A DNA stretch of 64,000 nucleotides from Cyrtodaria siliqua (Eukaryota > Mollusca > Bivalvia > Adapedonta > Hiatellidae): NCBI GenBank assembly GCA_037043455.1, contig JAWPHD010000293.1:248001-312000 (forward strand). The letters run 5' to 3'. The position numbers and the translations under genes were made by a program. Under the pieces are notes generated by a model that was not told where the DNA came from, did not search any database, and saw only the letters and a list, made by a program, of their open reading frames with translations. Below, piece after piece: positions 24,475-35,497 of the stretch (position 1 is the first letter of the stretch; every line of letters begins with the position of its first letter).

Positions 24475-26075
24475 TCTCTTTGCGAGGAACAATTAAAGCC
24501 TTCCGTTTTCGAGGATGTCGAAGACGCAACTGCTCTTTTTACCAAAACTCTTCACGATATAGCTGATCAAACCATTCCAAAAACCTCGGCAAATCCTAAA
24601 CGCCCGCATAAACCATGGTACGACGTTGACTGCAAAAAGGCAGTCAGCGATCGTAAAGCTGCATTAAATAATTTTAACTTGCGGCCAACTCAAACAAATT
24701 TAGATAACTTTAGAGTTTTTCGTGCGAAAGCCCGTCGTACTATTAAGGATAGCAAGAGGAAATCCTGGAGATCTTACGTCTCTAGGCTGAATTCTCGCTC
24801 ATCTCTTAAGAAGACATGGGACATGGTCCGGAAAATAAGTGGTAAAGGTAATTCTAGTTCTGTAAATCATCTTAAAACAGATAATGGAGATATAACATCT
24901 GTCAAAGATATTACAAACACTTTGGCAGAAACTTTTTCAAAAAATTCTTCTTCTGAAAATTGTCAACCAAATTTTCTGAAAAATAAGAAACTAAAAGAAC
25001 AGAAGAAGCTGAACTTCAAGTCAAAAAACTTGGAGAAATACAATAAACTATTCACTCTCAAAGAACTTCGAGAGTCCCTTAAAAGGCTCATGATACATCA
25101 GCTGGTCCTGATGATATATCCATTATCAATTGACTAAAACATTTACTGAATCTTGTCTCTCTACCTTCTTGATATATTTAATAAGGTTTGAGGATGACGG
25201 GAATCTTCCCCGATTCTTGGCGGGAAGCAATCGTTATTCCAGTCCCCAAAGCTGAAAGGATCATACGGACCCAATAAATTATCGCCCTATTGCTTATAAC
25301 GAGTTGTATATGTAAAACCATGGAAACGAATGATTAATGAGAGACTCGTTTGGTACCTGGAGTCCAACAAGCTGATAACAAAGTATCAAAGTGGATTCCG
25401 GCCGCCTCAACGAGGCACAACAGACAATCTCATTCGATTTGAATCATTTATTAGGGAAGCTTTCATAAAAAAGAACATCTAGTCGCTGTATTTTTTGACT
25501 TGGAGAAAGCTTATGATACTGCATGGAAGTACGGTATTATGAATGATCTTCATGACCTTGGTCTTAGAGGCCGATTACCCATTTTTATTGAGAAATTCTT
25601 AGATGATAGACAATTTCGTGTCCGAATGGGTTCAACCCTCTCTGATATTCATGAACAGGAGATGAGGTGTTCACAGGGCAGTATACTCTCTGCTAACACT
25701 TTTTAATATAAAGATAAACAGTATAGTAAAATGCATCAATCCAGGTGTGGATTGTTCGCTATACGTTGACGACTTTGTTATATGTTATCGTGCAAAAAAC
25801 ATGAATACCTATCGAGAGACAATTACAACAATGTCTAAATAAACTTCAGACCTGGTCTGATGAAAATGGTTTTAAATTTTCTTAGTCTAAAACTAATTGT
25901 ATGCACCTTTGTCAACTTCGTAAACATCATGAAGACCCTCATCTAACACTGGATGGTCTCCAATACCAGTAGTGGATGAGATAAAATTCCTTGGTCTTAT
26001 TTTCGACCGTAAATTAACAGTTTATACCACACCTTAAATACTTGAAGGCCAAATGCCTTCAAGCTCTTACTTACT
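24475..26075 (+). pseudogene. LINE copy A ORF2 5' piece, inverted (endonuclease end to RT)
   Basis: The plus-strand homology starts at CTCTTTGCGAGGAACAA and reads through the endonuclease-RT linker (KARRTIKDSKRKSWRSYVSR) into RT: the FDLEKAYDTAWKYG block at about 25497-25540 and a YVDD block at about 25764-25775. Several indels and stops break the frame, for example near 25120, 25255, 25680 and 25990. It ends where the element's internal priming point meets the right TSD. Confidence 0.88.
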
Positions 26076-26090
26076 TAAATCTATGACTAA

Positions 26091-27884
26091 GAACTATTTT
26101 TAACTTTGTATGGCTTCTGTGTTGTAAACCAATAGTAAATACACACATTGGGAGTGGGGTACCGTCATAGTTAACGATAGAGACGTTACCAATTAGCTCT
26201 GGTTTTCGCTTACCCTAGTGCATTCTTCTGTAGTGCTGGGTTCCACACACTCTGACACAAGCATTTGGAAATTGTGAGAAACAAACGAGCAAATTTGGGT
26301 CTTTGGATCAATTTGGACTTCAAAAGTTTAAAAAAAAAGGATGGTACAATAGTAGATAAATGTTGCAGTTGGTAAAATAAGTAATGTTACGGTCAAATGC
26401 ATCAGCAGAACAACACATTGTTGCATAATGTTTCTCATTCACAACCAACATTGAATCATGTTACATCTTTTGTATTGAAGTACAACAGTAAATTGGCTAA
26501 GTCGATTGGATACAGTCTATTGACATTACCAATTATCATAAAAGATCTCAGTCCATACAACATGGCGAACCAGAAAATAATTCACTAACGAAACAAATGG
26601 AAATAACATCTTTTATTGTTGAAATGTAATTCCAATAAAACTTATAACGTGTGTGCATACTTTACATACAGTATATTTAAAACTTGAGATACCTGCTAAA
26701 AGTTTTATTTTAATTAACCAGACATAACAAAAATACAAAAACAATATATGACAAGCATACGGTACAGGTCACGCGAACCCCACACTCGATTCGCCGAGTT
26801 TGGTAGCATCAAGGGCCGCGCGAATCTACGCGGAGTCGGTGTTTCGACTCGGCTTAAGTTCGCCATTGTCGAAGTACATATCGGCACAGAAATACAAGTG
26901 TTCACATGTAAGGGCAATCTCTCCCAGGCGCCATTACATTGACCTCTGTCAACGTCCAAGAAAGTAGCCTGCGATCACATGATAATCTGTCACATGACCA
27001 TAGCTAAAATATCATAATGGCGAACAGAACTTCAACACCGTGACACCACCAACTATCGGCTGCTGATTGACACGTAAACAGTCGAAAGAAACAACTTATT
27101 TTCTACATTTTGATATATATTTAAATTAGTAATTTAATTCAAGGTAGGTTGTTAAAAGCTAGTACTGGTAAGCAAAATACTGTACTGTAACCCTGTGGGA
27201 ACGATTTGGTGGTGCGTATTATGAATGTTTTGACGGCGGAGTGATATACCAAAGTACAAACCTTTATTATACCGCAATATAATTCTGAGCATAATTTACT
27301 GTATATTTAAAACATTCAAGGCGAATTGTTTTTCATCGTTTGCCAAGATTCGTGGTATTTGATGAGACGTTGACAGAGATGTATGTGTATGCAAGGAACG
27401 ACAACTCTGGGTAGAGATTAATCTAAGGATTGCATTACAACACAGATAAACTGTTCACTGCTACCATTAATTATAAGATTGCTTATAGCGTTATCAAAGT
27501 GAAAAATATATTACCATGTGCAATTTTGAAAACCATATGAATAATGAAAATTAAAAATATATATAATGAAATGTTAAAAGAAAATTTAAAAAAAACAGGA
27601 AAATTAGCATGATCGCATGCTACATACACTTCAGTCTACTGATCTACGAAAACGTCATTTCAGCAAGCAAATCGGTAACGTTTGAACATTGCAAAACGTG
27701 TTTATACCATTCAAGTTTTTTAGACAAGTTCACTAAGAATTGAAGTTGTAATGCATGCTTATCGTCAACTACATGATTCACAGTTTGTTAACCATAGACA
27801 AATAGCAGCTGAATGATATATATCGCGATAAGACTCGTTGTATCACAATATCCCGATAACCAGCACTATACTGGAAGTATACAT
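26091..27884. other. Non-repetitive intron with a GC-rich patch
   Basis: No known element is seen. A patch at about 26762-26945 is much more GC- and CpG-rich than its surroundings (GATTCGCCGAGTTTGG, GGCCGCGCGAATCTACGCGG). It is open on both strands for 64-81 codons, but neither frame resembles a known protein and no splice context was found. It could be an internal promoter, an old exon or a fragment of foreign DNA. Confidence 0.35.
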
Positions 27885-27889
27885 TAGGC

Positions 27890-27960
27890 AAAAAAAAAAA
27901 AACCTGTGTATCCGGTGGCCCGACCGACCCTATTTTTAAGGGGCTAAAACTTTTATGTTC
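27890..27960 (+). mobile_element. Solo arm of the 1851-type foldback MITE
   Basis: CCTGTGTATCCGGTGGCCCG and GACCGACCCTATTTTTAAGG match the left arm at 1866-1906. No inverted partner is nearby. Confidence 0.65.
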
Positions 27961-28026
27961 TGAACAATGATTCATCACAATATATCGAGGTAAACTGACA
28001 TCACAGAGAAACTTTCAGTTGTATCA

Positions 28027-28230
28027 TCAACTTGTATGGCTCGTCCGTCGGATGGGGACGTATATCGTTCTATCCTCCGAGCACGTAAAAGAACCATAGG
28101 AATCTATTCGATAATAAGAGTAGGGCAGGTTCCCGGATTCCTGTGTTTCCTTCCCCTCTCTCTGGGGTGGCTCTAAATAACCTATATGTGTTGATTAGCC
28201 GATAAACAACATTCAATTCAACTTGTATGG
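28027..28230 (+). mobile_element. 5'-truncated SINE family 1 copy with 13-bp TSD
   Basis: It matches positions ~364-560 of the copy at 245 but lacks the tRNA head. It is flanked by perfect repeats TCAACTTGTATGG at 28027-28039 and 28218-28230. The truncation and the 13-bp duplication match the behaviour of the LINEs in this window. Confidence 0.85.
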
Positions 28231-28318
28231 GGTTTATGAGATAAATACATTCATGTAGAATCTCACAATATCTTGTTCAAAAAAGAAAAAAAAAGAAAAA
28301 AGAGAAAAAAGAAACCCA

Positions 28319-31300
28319 TTTTTAGCTCTACTGGCCGAAGGCCAGGCCAGCAGAGCTTATGGGATGGCGAGTTGTCCGCCGTCCGTCCGTCGTCCGTTAA
28401 CTTTTGCCTTGTGAACACTCTAGGGCCTTCATTATTAATTGAATCTTTACGAAACTTTGCCAGTGTCTTTATATTAATGAAAGCTCGGACAAGTTTGAAA
28501 ACCAGCCAGATAAGAATAATTTCACCGGAGTTATGGCCCTTGTTTTGCTGAAAAATGACATATTAAGCCTTGTGAACACTCTAGCACCTTCATTTATTAT
28601 TTGATCTTTACCAAACTTGCACAGATTGTTAATATCAATGAAAGCTCAGACAAGTTCGAAAACCACAACCAGCCAAATCGGATTAGTAACACCGGAGTTG
28701 TGGCCCTTTTTTTCCTGAAAATTGTTATTTTCTGCCTTGTGAACGCTCCAGCACCTTCATTTATTTTTTGATCGTTACCAAACTTGCTCAGATTGTTAAT
28801 ACCAATCATAGCTTGGACGAGTTCGAAAATCAGCTGAATTGGGTCAGTAACACTAGAGTTACGGCCCTTGTTTTTTTCTGAAAAATGCCATTTTCTGCCT
28901 TGTGAACACTGTAGCAACTTCATTTATTATTTGATCTTTACCAAACTTGCATAGATTGTTAATATCAATGAAAGCTCGAACAAGTTCGAAAACCAGCTAA
29001 ATCGGATCAGTAACACCGGAGTTGTGGCCCTTTTTATTTCTGAAAAATGCTATTTTGTGCCTTGTGAACACTCTAGGGTCTTCAATATTAATCGGATCTT
29101 TACTTAACTTTGCCAGTGTTTTGATATCAATGAAAGCTCGAACAAGTTTGAAAACCGGCAAGATTGAAACAATTTCACCGGAGTTGTGGCCCTTGTTTTG
29201 CTGAAAAATGCCATATTAAGCCTTGTGAACACTCTAGCACCTTCATTTATTATTTGATCTTTACTTAACTTGCACAGATTGTTAATATCAATGAAAGCTC
29301 AGACAAGTTCGAAAACCAGCTATATCGGACCATTAACAGCGAAGTTATTGCACCTTGATTTAGGTAAAAATGTTATATTTTGCCATCAGATTGTTAATAT
29401 CAATGAAAGCTCGGACAAGTTCGAAAACCATTCATATCGGACCAGTAACAGGGGAGTAATGGCCCTTGATTTAGTTCAAAATGCTATATTTTGCCTCGTT
29501 AAGACTTTATTTTTTATCCTATCTTTACCAAACTTTATCAGATTGTTAATATCAATGAAAGCTCAGACAAATTCGAAAACCAATCATATCGGACCAGTAA
29601 CAGGGGAGTTATGGCCCTTGATTTAGTTCAAAATTCTATATTTTTCCTCGTTAAGACTTTATTTTTTATTCTATCTTTACCAAACTTTATCAGATTGTTA
29701 ATGTCAATAAAAGCTCGGTCAAGTTCGAAAACCAGACAGATCGGACCAGTAACAGCGGAGTTATGGCCCTTGATTTTGTTAAAAATGCTATAATTTGCCT
29801 CGTCTTGCGATAGGGCCTTCATTTTGCATCTGATCTTTGCCAAACTTTACCAGATTTTATGCCTTCATTTTTTAGCTCGACTGATCAGAGATCAGCAGAG
29901 ATTATGCAGTGGTGGGGCGTCTGTCTGTCCGCCTGTCCGTCCGTCCGTCTGTCTGTCCGTAAACTTTTATTTGTAGCGACTACTCCTCTGAAACTACTGG
30001 ATGGATATTCATGAAACTTTACAGAAATGTTGCCCATGAAGTCTAGTTGATCCTAGCAAAAATTCATGTTGATGCAAAATCCAAGATGGCCGCCAAAGCT
30101 AAAAATAGATTTTTAAAATACAAGTTTGTAGCGCCTACTTCTTGAAAACTATAAGTGATATTGATATGGGACTTTTTCTAAAATGATCAGCATGAAAACT
30201 TGTCAAAAATCGTTTTGATTCAACGTTAAACATTGCTGCCAGTGGCCATCTTTGTTTACATAGATTTATATAGTAAAAACTTGTAGCGACTACTCTGAAA
30301 CTACTTGACAATTTTTTATGAAAATTCACAGGAATTATGCTCTTGATGTCTAATTGATCCCAGATTTTTATAAGGTCGGCCGGAAATTCAAGATGGCCGC
30401 CATGGCTAAAAACAGATTTTTTAAAAAAAGTTTGTAGCGACTACTTCTTGAAAACTGTAAGTGATATTGATATGGGACTTTTTCTAAAATGATCAGTATG
30501 ACATGATGTTGATGCTTGTCGAAAATTATTTCGATTCGACATTAAACATGGGCGCCAGTGGCCATCTTTGTTTACATAGAGTTTGTATAGTAAACATTTG
30601 TAGCGACTAATCCTCTGAAACTACTTGACGGATTTTCATGAAACTTCACAGGAATGTTGCTCTTGATGTCTAGTTGATCCTAGCACAATTTCAGGTCTGC
30701 TGGAAATTCAAGATGGCCACCACGGCTAAACATAGATATTTTAAAACAAGTTTGTAGCGACTACTTCTTGAAAACTGTAAGTGATATTGATATGGGACTT
30801 TTTCTGAAATGATCAGCATGACAAGATGTTGATCCTTGTCTAAAATTACCTAGAGATATATAGTAAAAACTTCAACTTGTGGCGACTACTCCTCTGGAAC
30901 TACTTGACAGATTTTTATGAAACTTCACAGGAATGCTGATCTAGCTTTCTAAATCTATCAGTAGAGCTTCAAGGTCATTGACCTCTTGTTTATATTATTA
31001 TAATGTGTTTTTTTTATGGTTTTTTTTTAAATCTTTTTTTTTGATTTTTTAGCTCTATGTTCGACCAGTCGGACCAGTAACGGAGGAGTTATGGCTCTTG
31101 ATTTAGTTAAAAATGCTAAATTTGGCCTCGTTAATATGGTAGGGCCTTCATTTTTCATCTGATCTTTACCAAACTTTACCAGATTCTTTAGTTATGGCCC
31201 TTGATTTAGTTGAAAAGCTGTATTTTGCCCAAAACTTTCAAAAAAACGTAAATGGCAGCCTCTCGCTTTATTGATGTTATAAGAGCCATGTTAGCCAGTA

Positions 31301-31325
31301 GAGCGTCCACAGGCTCTCTTGTTTA
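28319..31325 (+). mobile_element. Helentron-like P1 element, complete, with a nested P2 element
   Basis: The head TTTTTAGCTCTACTGGCC (28318 on) is followed by GTCCGCCGTCCGTCCGTCGT. Ten or so ~150-bp core units (28420-29870) carry CAGATTGTTAATATCAATGA, AAGCTCGGACAAGTTCGAAA and GGAGTTATGGCCCTT. A P2 element interrupts the array (29868-30990), the P1 core resumes at 31054, and the P1 tail GCCAGTAGAGC with a degenerate hairpin and CTCTTGTTT closes it at ~31324. No protein is encoded; all open frames here follow the repeat unit. Confidence 0.75.
29868..30990 (+). mobile_element. Helentron-like P2 element, ~3 monomers
   Basis: The head TTTAGCTCGACTGATCAGAG is followed by a (GTCC)-rich stretch (29926-29962) and about three ~320-bp monomers (TTGTAGCGACTACTCCTCTG, GGCCATCTTTGTTTACATAG). 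The end shows the inverted head AGTAGAGCT, the hairpin AGGTCATTGACCT (30972-30984) and CTTGTT. Confidence 0.85.
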
Positions 31326-31541
31326 AGAGCATGCAATAGGAAGCACACCTATTATTTATTTTGGTCTTAGAATTATACAGAAAAATTTTAAACTTCAAAA
31401 ACCAAACAGATTTTTTAAAAAAAAAGTGATTATGAAGATTCATAGGTGTCCAGAATTACTTTGTAAGTTTTCTGTCCTTGGCTTGATTAAGGCAAAACGC
31501 TTTTGTTGTATTTATTGTGATGGGTTATTCTGTGATTTTAG

Positions 31542-31933
31542 TCCTTGAGAAGACAAAAAACACCTGCTAGCACCAATCAGTCTCAACCACAGAGAAGCAG
31601 AGATAACAACCCTTGCATGAATGACCCTCAACCAGGTAGGAGCAGAGATTACAGCCCTCACGTGGTTGACTGTCAACCAGGGACAAGCAGAGATTACAGT
31701 CCTCACAGGGTTGACTGTCATCCAGGGACAAGCAGAGATTACAGTCCTCACGTGGTTGACTCTCCACCAGGGACAAGCAGAGATCACAGCCCTCCTAATA
31801 GTGAATCTCCACCAGTGAGTAGTGACGGTGAACAAGGGACTTCCAATGATGCCATTACAATTGGATCATTAACCAGTGACAGTGAAAGTGACTCAGATTT
31901 ACTAGTTCAAACAGCTATTCAGCAAAGTCTTGG
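31542..31933 (+). CDS. SAM-HECT gene, exon f: SRDYSPH repeats and UIM-like end
   Basis: Acceptor TGATTTTAG (31533-31541), donor TTGG|GTAGGT at 31934. It enters in phase 0 and leaves in phase 2, 130 codons. The middle has five 15-residue (45-bp) repeats of the type PGTSRDYSPHVVD, with a Ser-Pro in each, so possible proline-directed phosphosites. A Ser/Asp-rich acidic stretch (SDSESDSD) then leads into LLVQTAIQQSLG, which fits the ubiquitin-interacting motif pattern (acidic run, then hydrophobic-x-x-A-x-x-x-S). A UIM next to a HECT domain would suit a ubiquitin ligase. The repeat is probably disordered and length-variable. Confidence 0.8.
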
Positions 31934-32099
31934 GTAGGTGTTATACAAATAAAAAAAATCTAAGAATATACGGGCTGTGACCCACCAAAGTGAGGGAAAT
32001 ATTAATTGGTCATCAATGTTTAGGCATATATTAAGCCCCCACCCAAAAATTGACAGACAGCAGTATGATCTTTTATGAATATTGCGCTTCCTTTCTAGA

Positions 32100-32295
32100 T
32101 CACAGATCTTTTGACGGAGTTATGGTCCTTTTGGCATTTAAACTAAATTTGTAGTTGCCGCTACTCCTCCTAAACGGCACGTTGGATTTCATCAAAACTT
32201 GGTAGGAAGCATCAGTATGATGTCTAGTTTTGCATTTTGCGCTTTTGCTCTGGTTCGCTGATTTTTGATGAACTTCTTTCAGTCTGACATTTTTA
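32100..32295 (+). repeat. P7-type repeat units
   Basis: 'CGGAGTTATGG' and GCCGCTACTCCTCCTAAACG, followed by 'GTTGGATTTCATCAAAACTT', match the units at 17870-18090. It directly abuts the P3 element that follows. Confidence 0.6.
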
Positions 32296-33166
32296 TTATG
32301 CCCCCGCCATTCGAAAATGATGAAGGGCATATAGTGTTACCCCCGTCCGTACAAAAACGATGTCCACACTCTTAGCTAATTGTTATCGAATCTTTTCCAA
32401 ACTTGGTGAAATAGAATATGCGCACAATGTCTCGGCCAAGTTTAATAATCGGCCTCGGTAGTTCCAGAGTTATGGCTAAATTAATGGTGTCTACACTCTA
32501 ACTTGAGTAATTGTTATCCAGTCTTCTCCAAACTTGGTCAAATTGTTTATGGGCACAATGTCTCGGCCAAGTTTGATTTTCGACCCAATCGCCCCAGTAG
32601 TTCCAGAGTTCCTGTCCTCCAAACTTGGTCAAATTGTTTATGGGCACAATGTCTCGGCCAAGTTTGATTTTCGACCCAATCGCCCCAGTAGTTCCAGAGT
32701 TCCTGTCCTCCAAACTTGGTTAAATTGTAAATGGGCACAATCTCTTGGCCAAGTTTGATTTTGGCCCCATCGACCCTGTAGTTCCATCTAGTTATGGCCC
32801 TTGGAATAAAAAGTGCAAAATTAATAGTGTCCGCACTCTAACTTGGGTAATTGTTATCCAATTTTCTCCAAACTTAGTCAAATTGTATAAGGGCACAATG
32901 TCTTGGCTAAGTTTGATTTTCGGCCCCATTGCCTCAGTATTTCCAGAGTTATGCCCCTTGGAATAGTAAAAATCGCAAAATAAATTGTCCGCACTCTTAA
33001 CTTGGGTAATTTTTATCCAGTTTTCTTCAAACTTGCTCAAATTGTATATGGGCACAATGTCTCGCCCAAGTTCTTACAGAGTAATGCCCCTTGAAATGGT
33101 AAAAAAATCACGAAATAATGTTATACCGGGGGCATACAGGTCCCATGGACGCACTTTTTGTTTAAA
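32296..33166 (+). mobile_element. Helentron-like P3 element, complete, ~870 bp
   Basis: The head ATGCCCCC (32298-32305) is mirrored by GGGGGCAT (33128-33135). The short palindrome GTCCCATGGAC (33140-33150) and TTTTTGTTT end it. The core has about five diverged units around CCAAACTTGGTCAAATTGT; two adjacent units near 32530-32710 are near-identical at an 86-bp spacing. Confidence 0.75.
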
Positions 33167-33585
33167 TTTGTCGTAAAAAACATTTTTTCACGTCGCCGCC
33201 ATTTCTCAACAACTACTGCAGGGAATTTCGTCAAAACTTCACGCAAATTTTAACCGCGATGAGAATGTTTGTCAATCATATTGGTACCTGTCCTCAAAGG
33301 TCAAGGTCATGCTTGGTGGTCAAATGACAAAAACAACAATATTTTTTTCCTGTCTCGGCCATCACCCAGAAACAACTACGGGGAATTTCGTCAAATTTAA
33401 CAAAAAAGTAACCACACTGAAAAGGTGTTTCTTGCAATAATCAAGTCTGTACCTCAAAGGTGAAGGTCAAACTGAGGTCAACTGACCAAGCTTTTTATTG
33501 CATTATGACAAAAGATGTGTTTAATCTTTGTCCTGTGAACCTAAAATATGGTATAAAACTATGTGCTTTCTTGTTAAATTTTCAG

Positions 33586-33801
33586 GAAAAAAACGTCTTT
33601 CGAAGATGCTTTGAAGAGTTGGATACAAACTGTGATGGCGACTGAAAACCAGCTCCAGTTACTGATACACAGAAACAAAATACTAGAAACAACCAAAAGG
33701 GCTGTGAATCGTGAAGGATTCTCTTGGCACACCCCAATACAAGTAATCTTTGCGGGTGAAATCGGATCGGACTTTGGCGGTCCAAAACGTGAATTCTTCA
33801 G
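33586..33801 (+). CDS. SAM-HECT gene, exon g: start of HECT domain
   Basis: Acceptor AAATTTTCAG (33576-33585), donor TTCAG|GTGAAT. It enters in phase 2 (one base completes Gly) and leaves in phase 2. The 72 residues end in VIFAGEIGSDFGGPKREFF, a close match to the conserved 'V.F.GE.G.D.GG..REFF' signature of the HECT N-lobe. HECT ligases accept ubiquitin from an E2 on a C-lobe cysteine and pass it to a substrate; the N-lobe binds the E2. The preceding helix-rich stretch (NKILETTKRAV) matches the HECT lead-in. Confidence 0.88.
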
Positions 33802-33846
33802 GTGAATATGACGTTCGAAACTATAATACCCATCCCCCAAATCCGG

Positions 33847-34116
33847 CTACTCCATCTGTAGACCAAAATCTTGTGCCCCAAGGTGGATTGTTTTGATATT
33901 TGCCATGCTGATTAATAATGATATGAAGATGTTGGCGAGAAAACCATTTTTAATTTGGTTATTTTTACATGAGTTATGGCCCTTTGATTGTTTATATATC
34001 TTATATTGGGACCAACATTTTGTTAAACTCCTCAAATACATTTTTAGGTAGATTGTTTTAATATTGTGCTTTCTGATTAAGTAGGATGTGAAGATGTTAG
34101 TTAAAAAAAATATTTT
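33847..34116. repeat. Two diverged ~150-bp repeat units
   Basis: 'GGTGGATTGTTTTGATATTTG...GATGAAGATGTTGG' (33881 on) and 'GGTAGATTGTTTTAATATTG...GATGTGAAGATGTTAG' (34050 on) are related units of a tandem-core element without visible ends. Confidence 0.5.
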
Positions 34117-34346
34117 TATGCCCCCGAAGGGCGACACATAGTAGTCGCACCGTCTGTCAGTCAGTGTCGGTTAGTCAGTACAATCGTGTCCGGTCAATAA
34201 CGGATTTTCAAATAACTTGGCATAAGTGTTCACCACAACAAGACTACGTGTCGTGCGCAAAATCCAGATCCGTGACTCAAAGGTCAAGGTCACACTTAGA
34301 GGTCAAAGTTACTTCGGGGGCATTTGTCACAGTGACATTTCTTGTT
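34117..34346 (+). mobile_element. Helentron-like P3 element, minimal complete copy, 230 bp
   Basis: The head ATGCCCCCGAAG (34118-34129) has its exact reverse complement CTTCGGGGGCAT at 34312-34323. It is followed by the perfect hairpin TGTCACAGTGACA (34325-34337) and TTTCTTGTT (34338-34346). This is the cleanest example of the terminal rule shared by all these families. The next element's TTTAGCTCTGCTGATC head begins immediately after it. Confidence 0.85.
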
Positions 34347-34965
34347 TAGCTCTGCTGATCAATTTATACGCCCCGATGCGGCATCCATCCGCCCATTTTG
34401 TCCGTCCGTCCAGTAACTTTTTTTGTGGTGACTACTCTTCTGAAACAAATGGACAGATTTTCTTGAAACTTCAAAGGAATGTTGCACTTGATGCCTAGTT
34501 GATCCTAGCAAAAAATTCAGGTCGAAAAACAGTAAGTTATATTGATTTAGAACCGTTACTAAAATGGCCGCCACGACGTAGTTGGTCCTAACCAAAATTC
34601 ATTAAAATTCATTTCGATTCAATGTCAAAGATGGCCGCCAGTGGCCATCTATGTTTACATAGAGTTGTCTAGGAAGACTTGTGACAAATGCTCCTGAAAC
34701 TAGGTGATGAATATTCATGAAACTTTACAGGAATGTTGCTCTTGATGTCTAGTTGGCCATAAGTAATATCAGGACGGCCGGAAATTCAAGATAGCCGCCC
34801 CAGATAAATATAGATTTTACAAATACAAGTTTGTGGTGACTAATTTCGGTATTGATTTGGAACGTTAACTAAAATGACTAGCATGACATGTAGTTGGCCG
34901 TAAACAAAATTCATTTCAGTTTGATGCCAAACATCTTTATTTACATAGAGTTAGGAGGGACGTAC
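34345..34965 (+). mobile_element. Helentron-like P2 element, 5' part
   Basis: The head TTTAGCTCTGCTGATC is followed by a GTCCGTCCGTCC stretch (34401-34412) and about 1.7 diverged monomers. No tail is present. It ends in an inverted (GGAC)n-type piece (GGACGTACGGACGGACG, 34957-34973). Confidence 0.65.
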
Positions 34966-35497
34966 GGACGGACGAATAAATGATACATTGTGTGATTTTC
35001 AATCTGGACAGGTTGCACTGTCTTTTTTTTTTTGGCACCGTGCGACTTTTTTCAAGCTGGAAACACTCTGGGGCTTCTTTTTTTTTCTGAATCCTGCGTA
35101 GCATAAAACATGTTTGTATGTAACTACTTAAAAATGTGTTGTGGGGGCAAGTCTCACTAAGTGAAAAAGTTGCAGAAAACATCATTGGGCATCAAAAAAG
35201 TCCCACAAAGTATCTCTGGTGCGAAAGGACAGATGGACAAACGGAGGCGATTTTAATATACTATTTTTTCAAAAACATGGGTATAAATAAGATTTAATAA
35301 ATTTAGCGTCGACTAGAGACGGCAGTGTTCTAAAAATAATAATATGCTGGCTGTATGGTGGTACTTAATTCATTTGTAAAACAATAAGTTTTATTGCCTT
35401 TGTCAGAACCTACCGTCATGACGTCATCCACTATGAAAATCCCATTTGATAAGATGCCGCTCAAAATGTAGTTAAACTCTCAATTACTTCATTTTAG

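Larger units (their letters stand above)
22904..26090. mobile_element. LINE copy A: 5'-inverted (twin-primed) insertion with 15-bp TSD
   Basis: An I/Nimb-like non-LTR retrotransposon is flanked by perfect 15-bp duplications TAAATCTATGACTAA at 22904-22918 and 26076-26090. The 3' end (tetranucleotide tail GAATGAATGAATGG on the plus strand, then 3' UTR, RNase H and part of RT) runs on the minus strand from 22919 to about 24474. The 5' piece (end of endonuclease, linker, RT) is on the plus strand from about 24475 to 26075. The inner ends meet with about 15-20 bases of element missing between them. This is the arrangement expected from twin priming in target-primed reverse transcription. The 5' UTR, ORF1 and most of the endonuclease are absent. 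Confidence 0.9.

Noticed and set aside
26714..26959. An 81-codon minus-strand gene in the GC-rich block
   Set aside because: No recognised domain, no splice or promoter context, and the opposite strand is equally open.
28273..29843. Several short plus- and minus-strand frames with MALDLV and SLPNFIRLLISM phrases
   Set aside because: These are the P1 core unit read in frame; the same peptides recur wherever the repeat occurs.
34118..34346. CRISPR-like or bacterial repeat structures
   Set aside because: Repeat spacing, splice sites and retroelements are eukaryotic; there is no regular repeat-spacer array.
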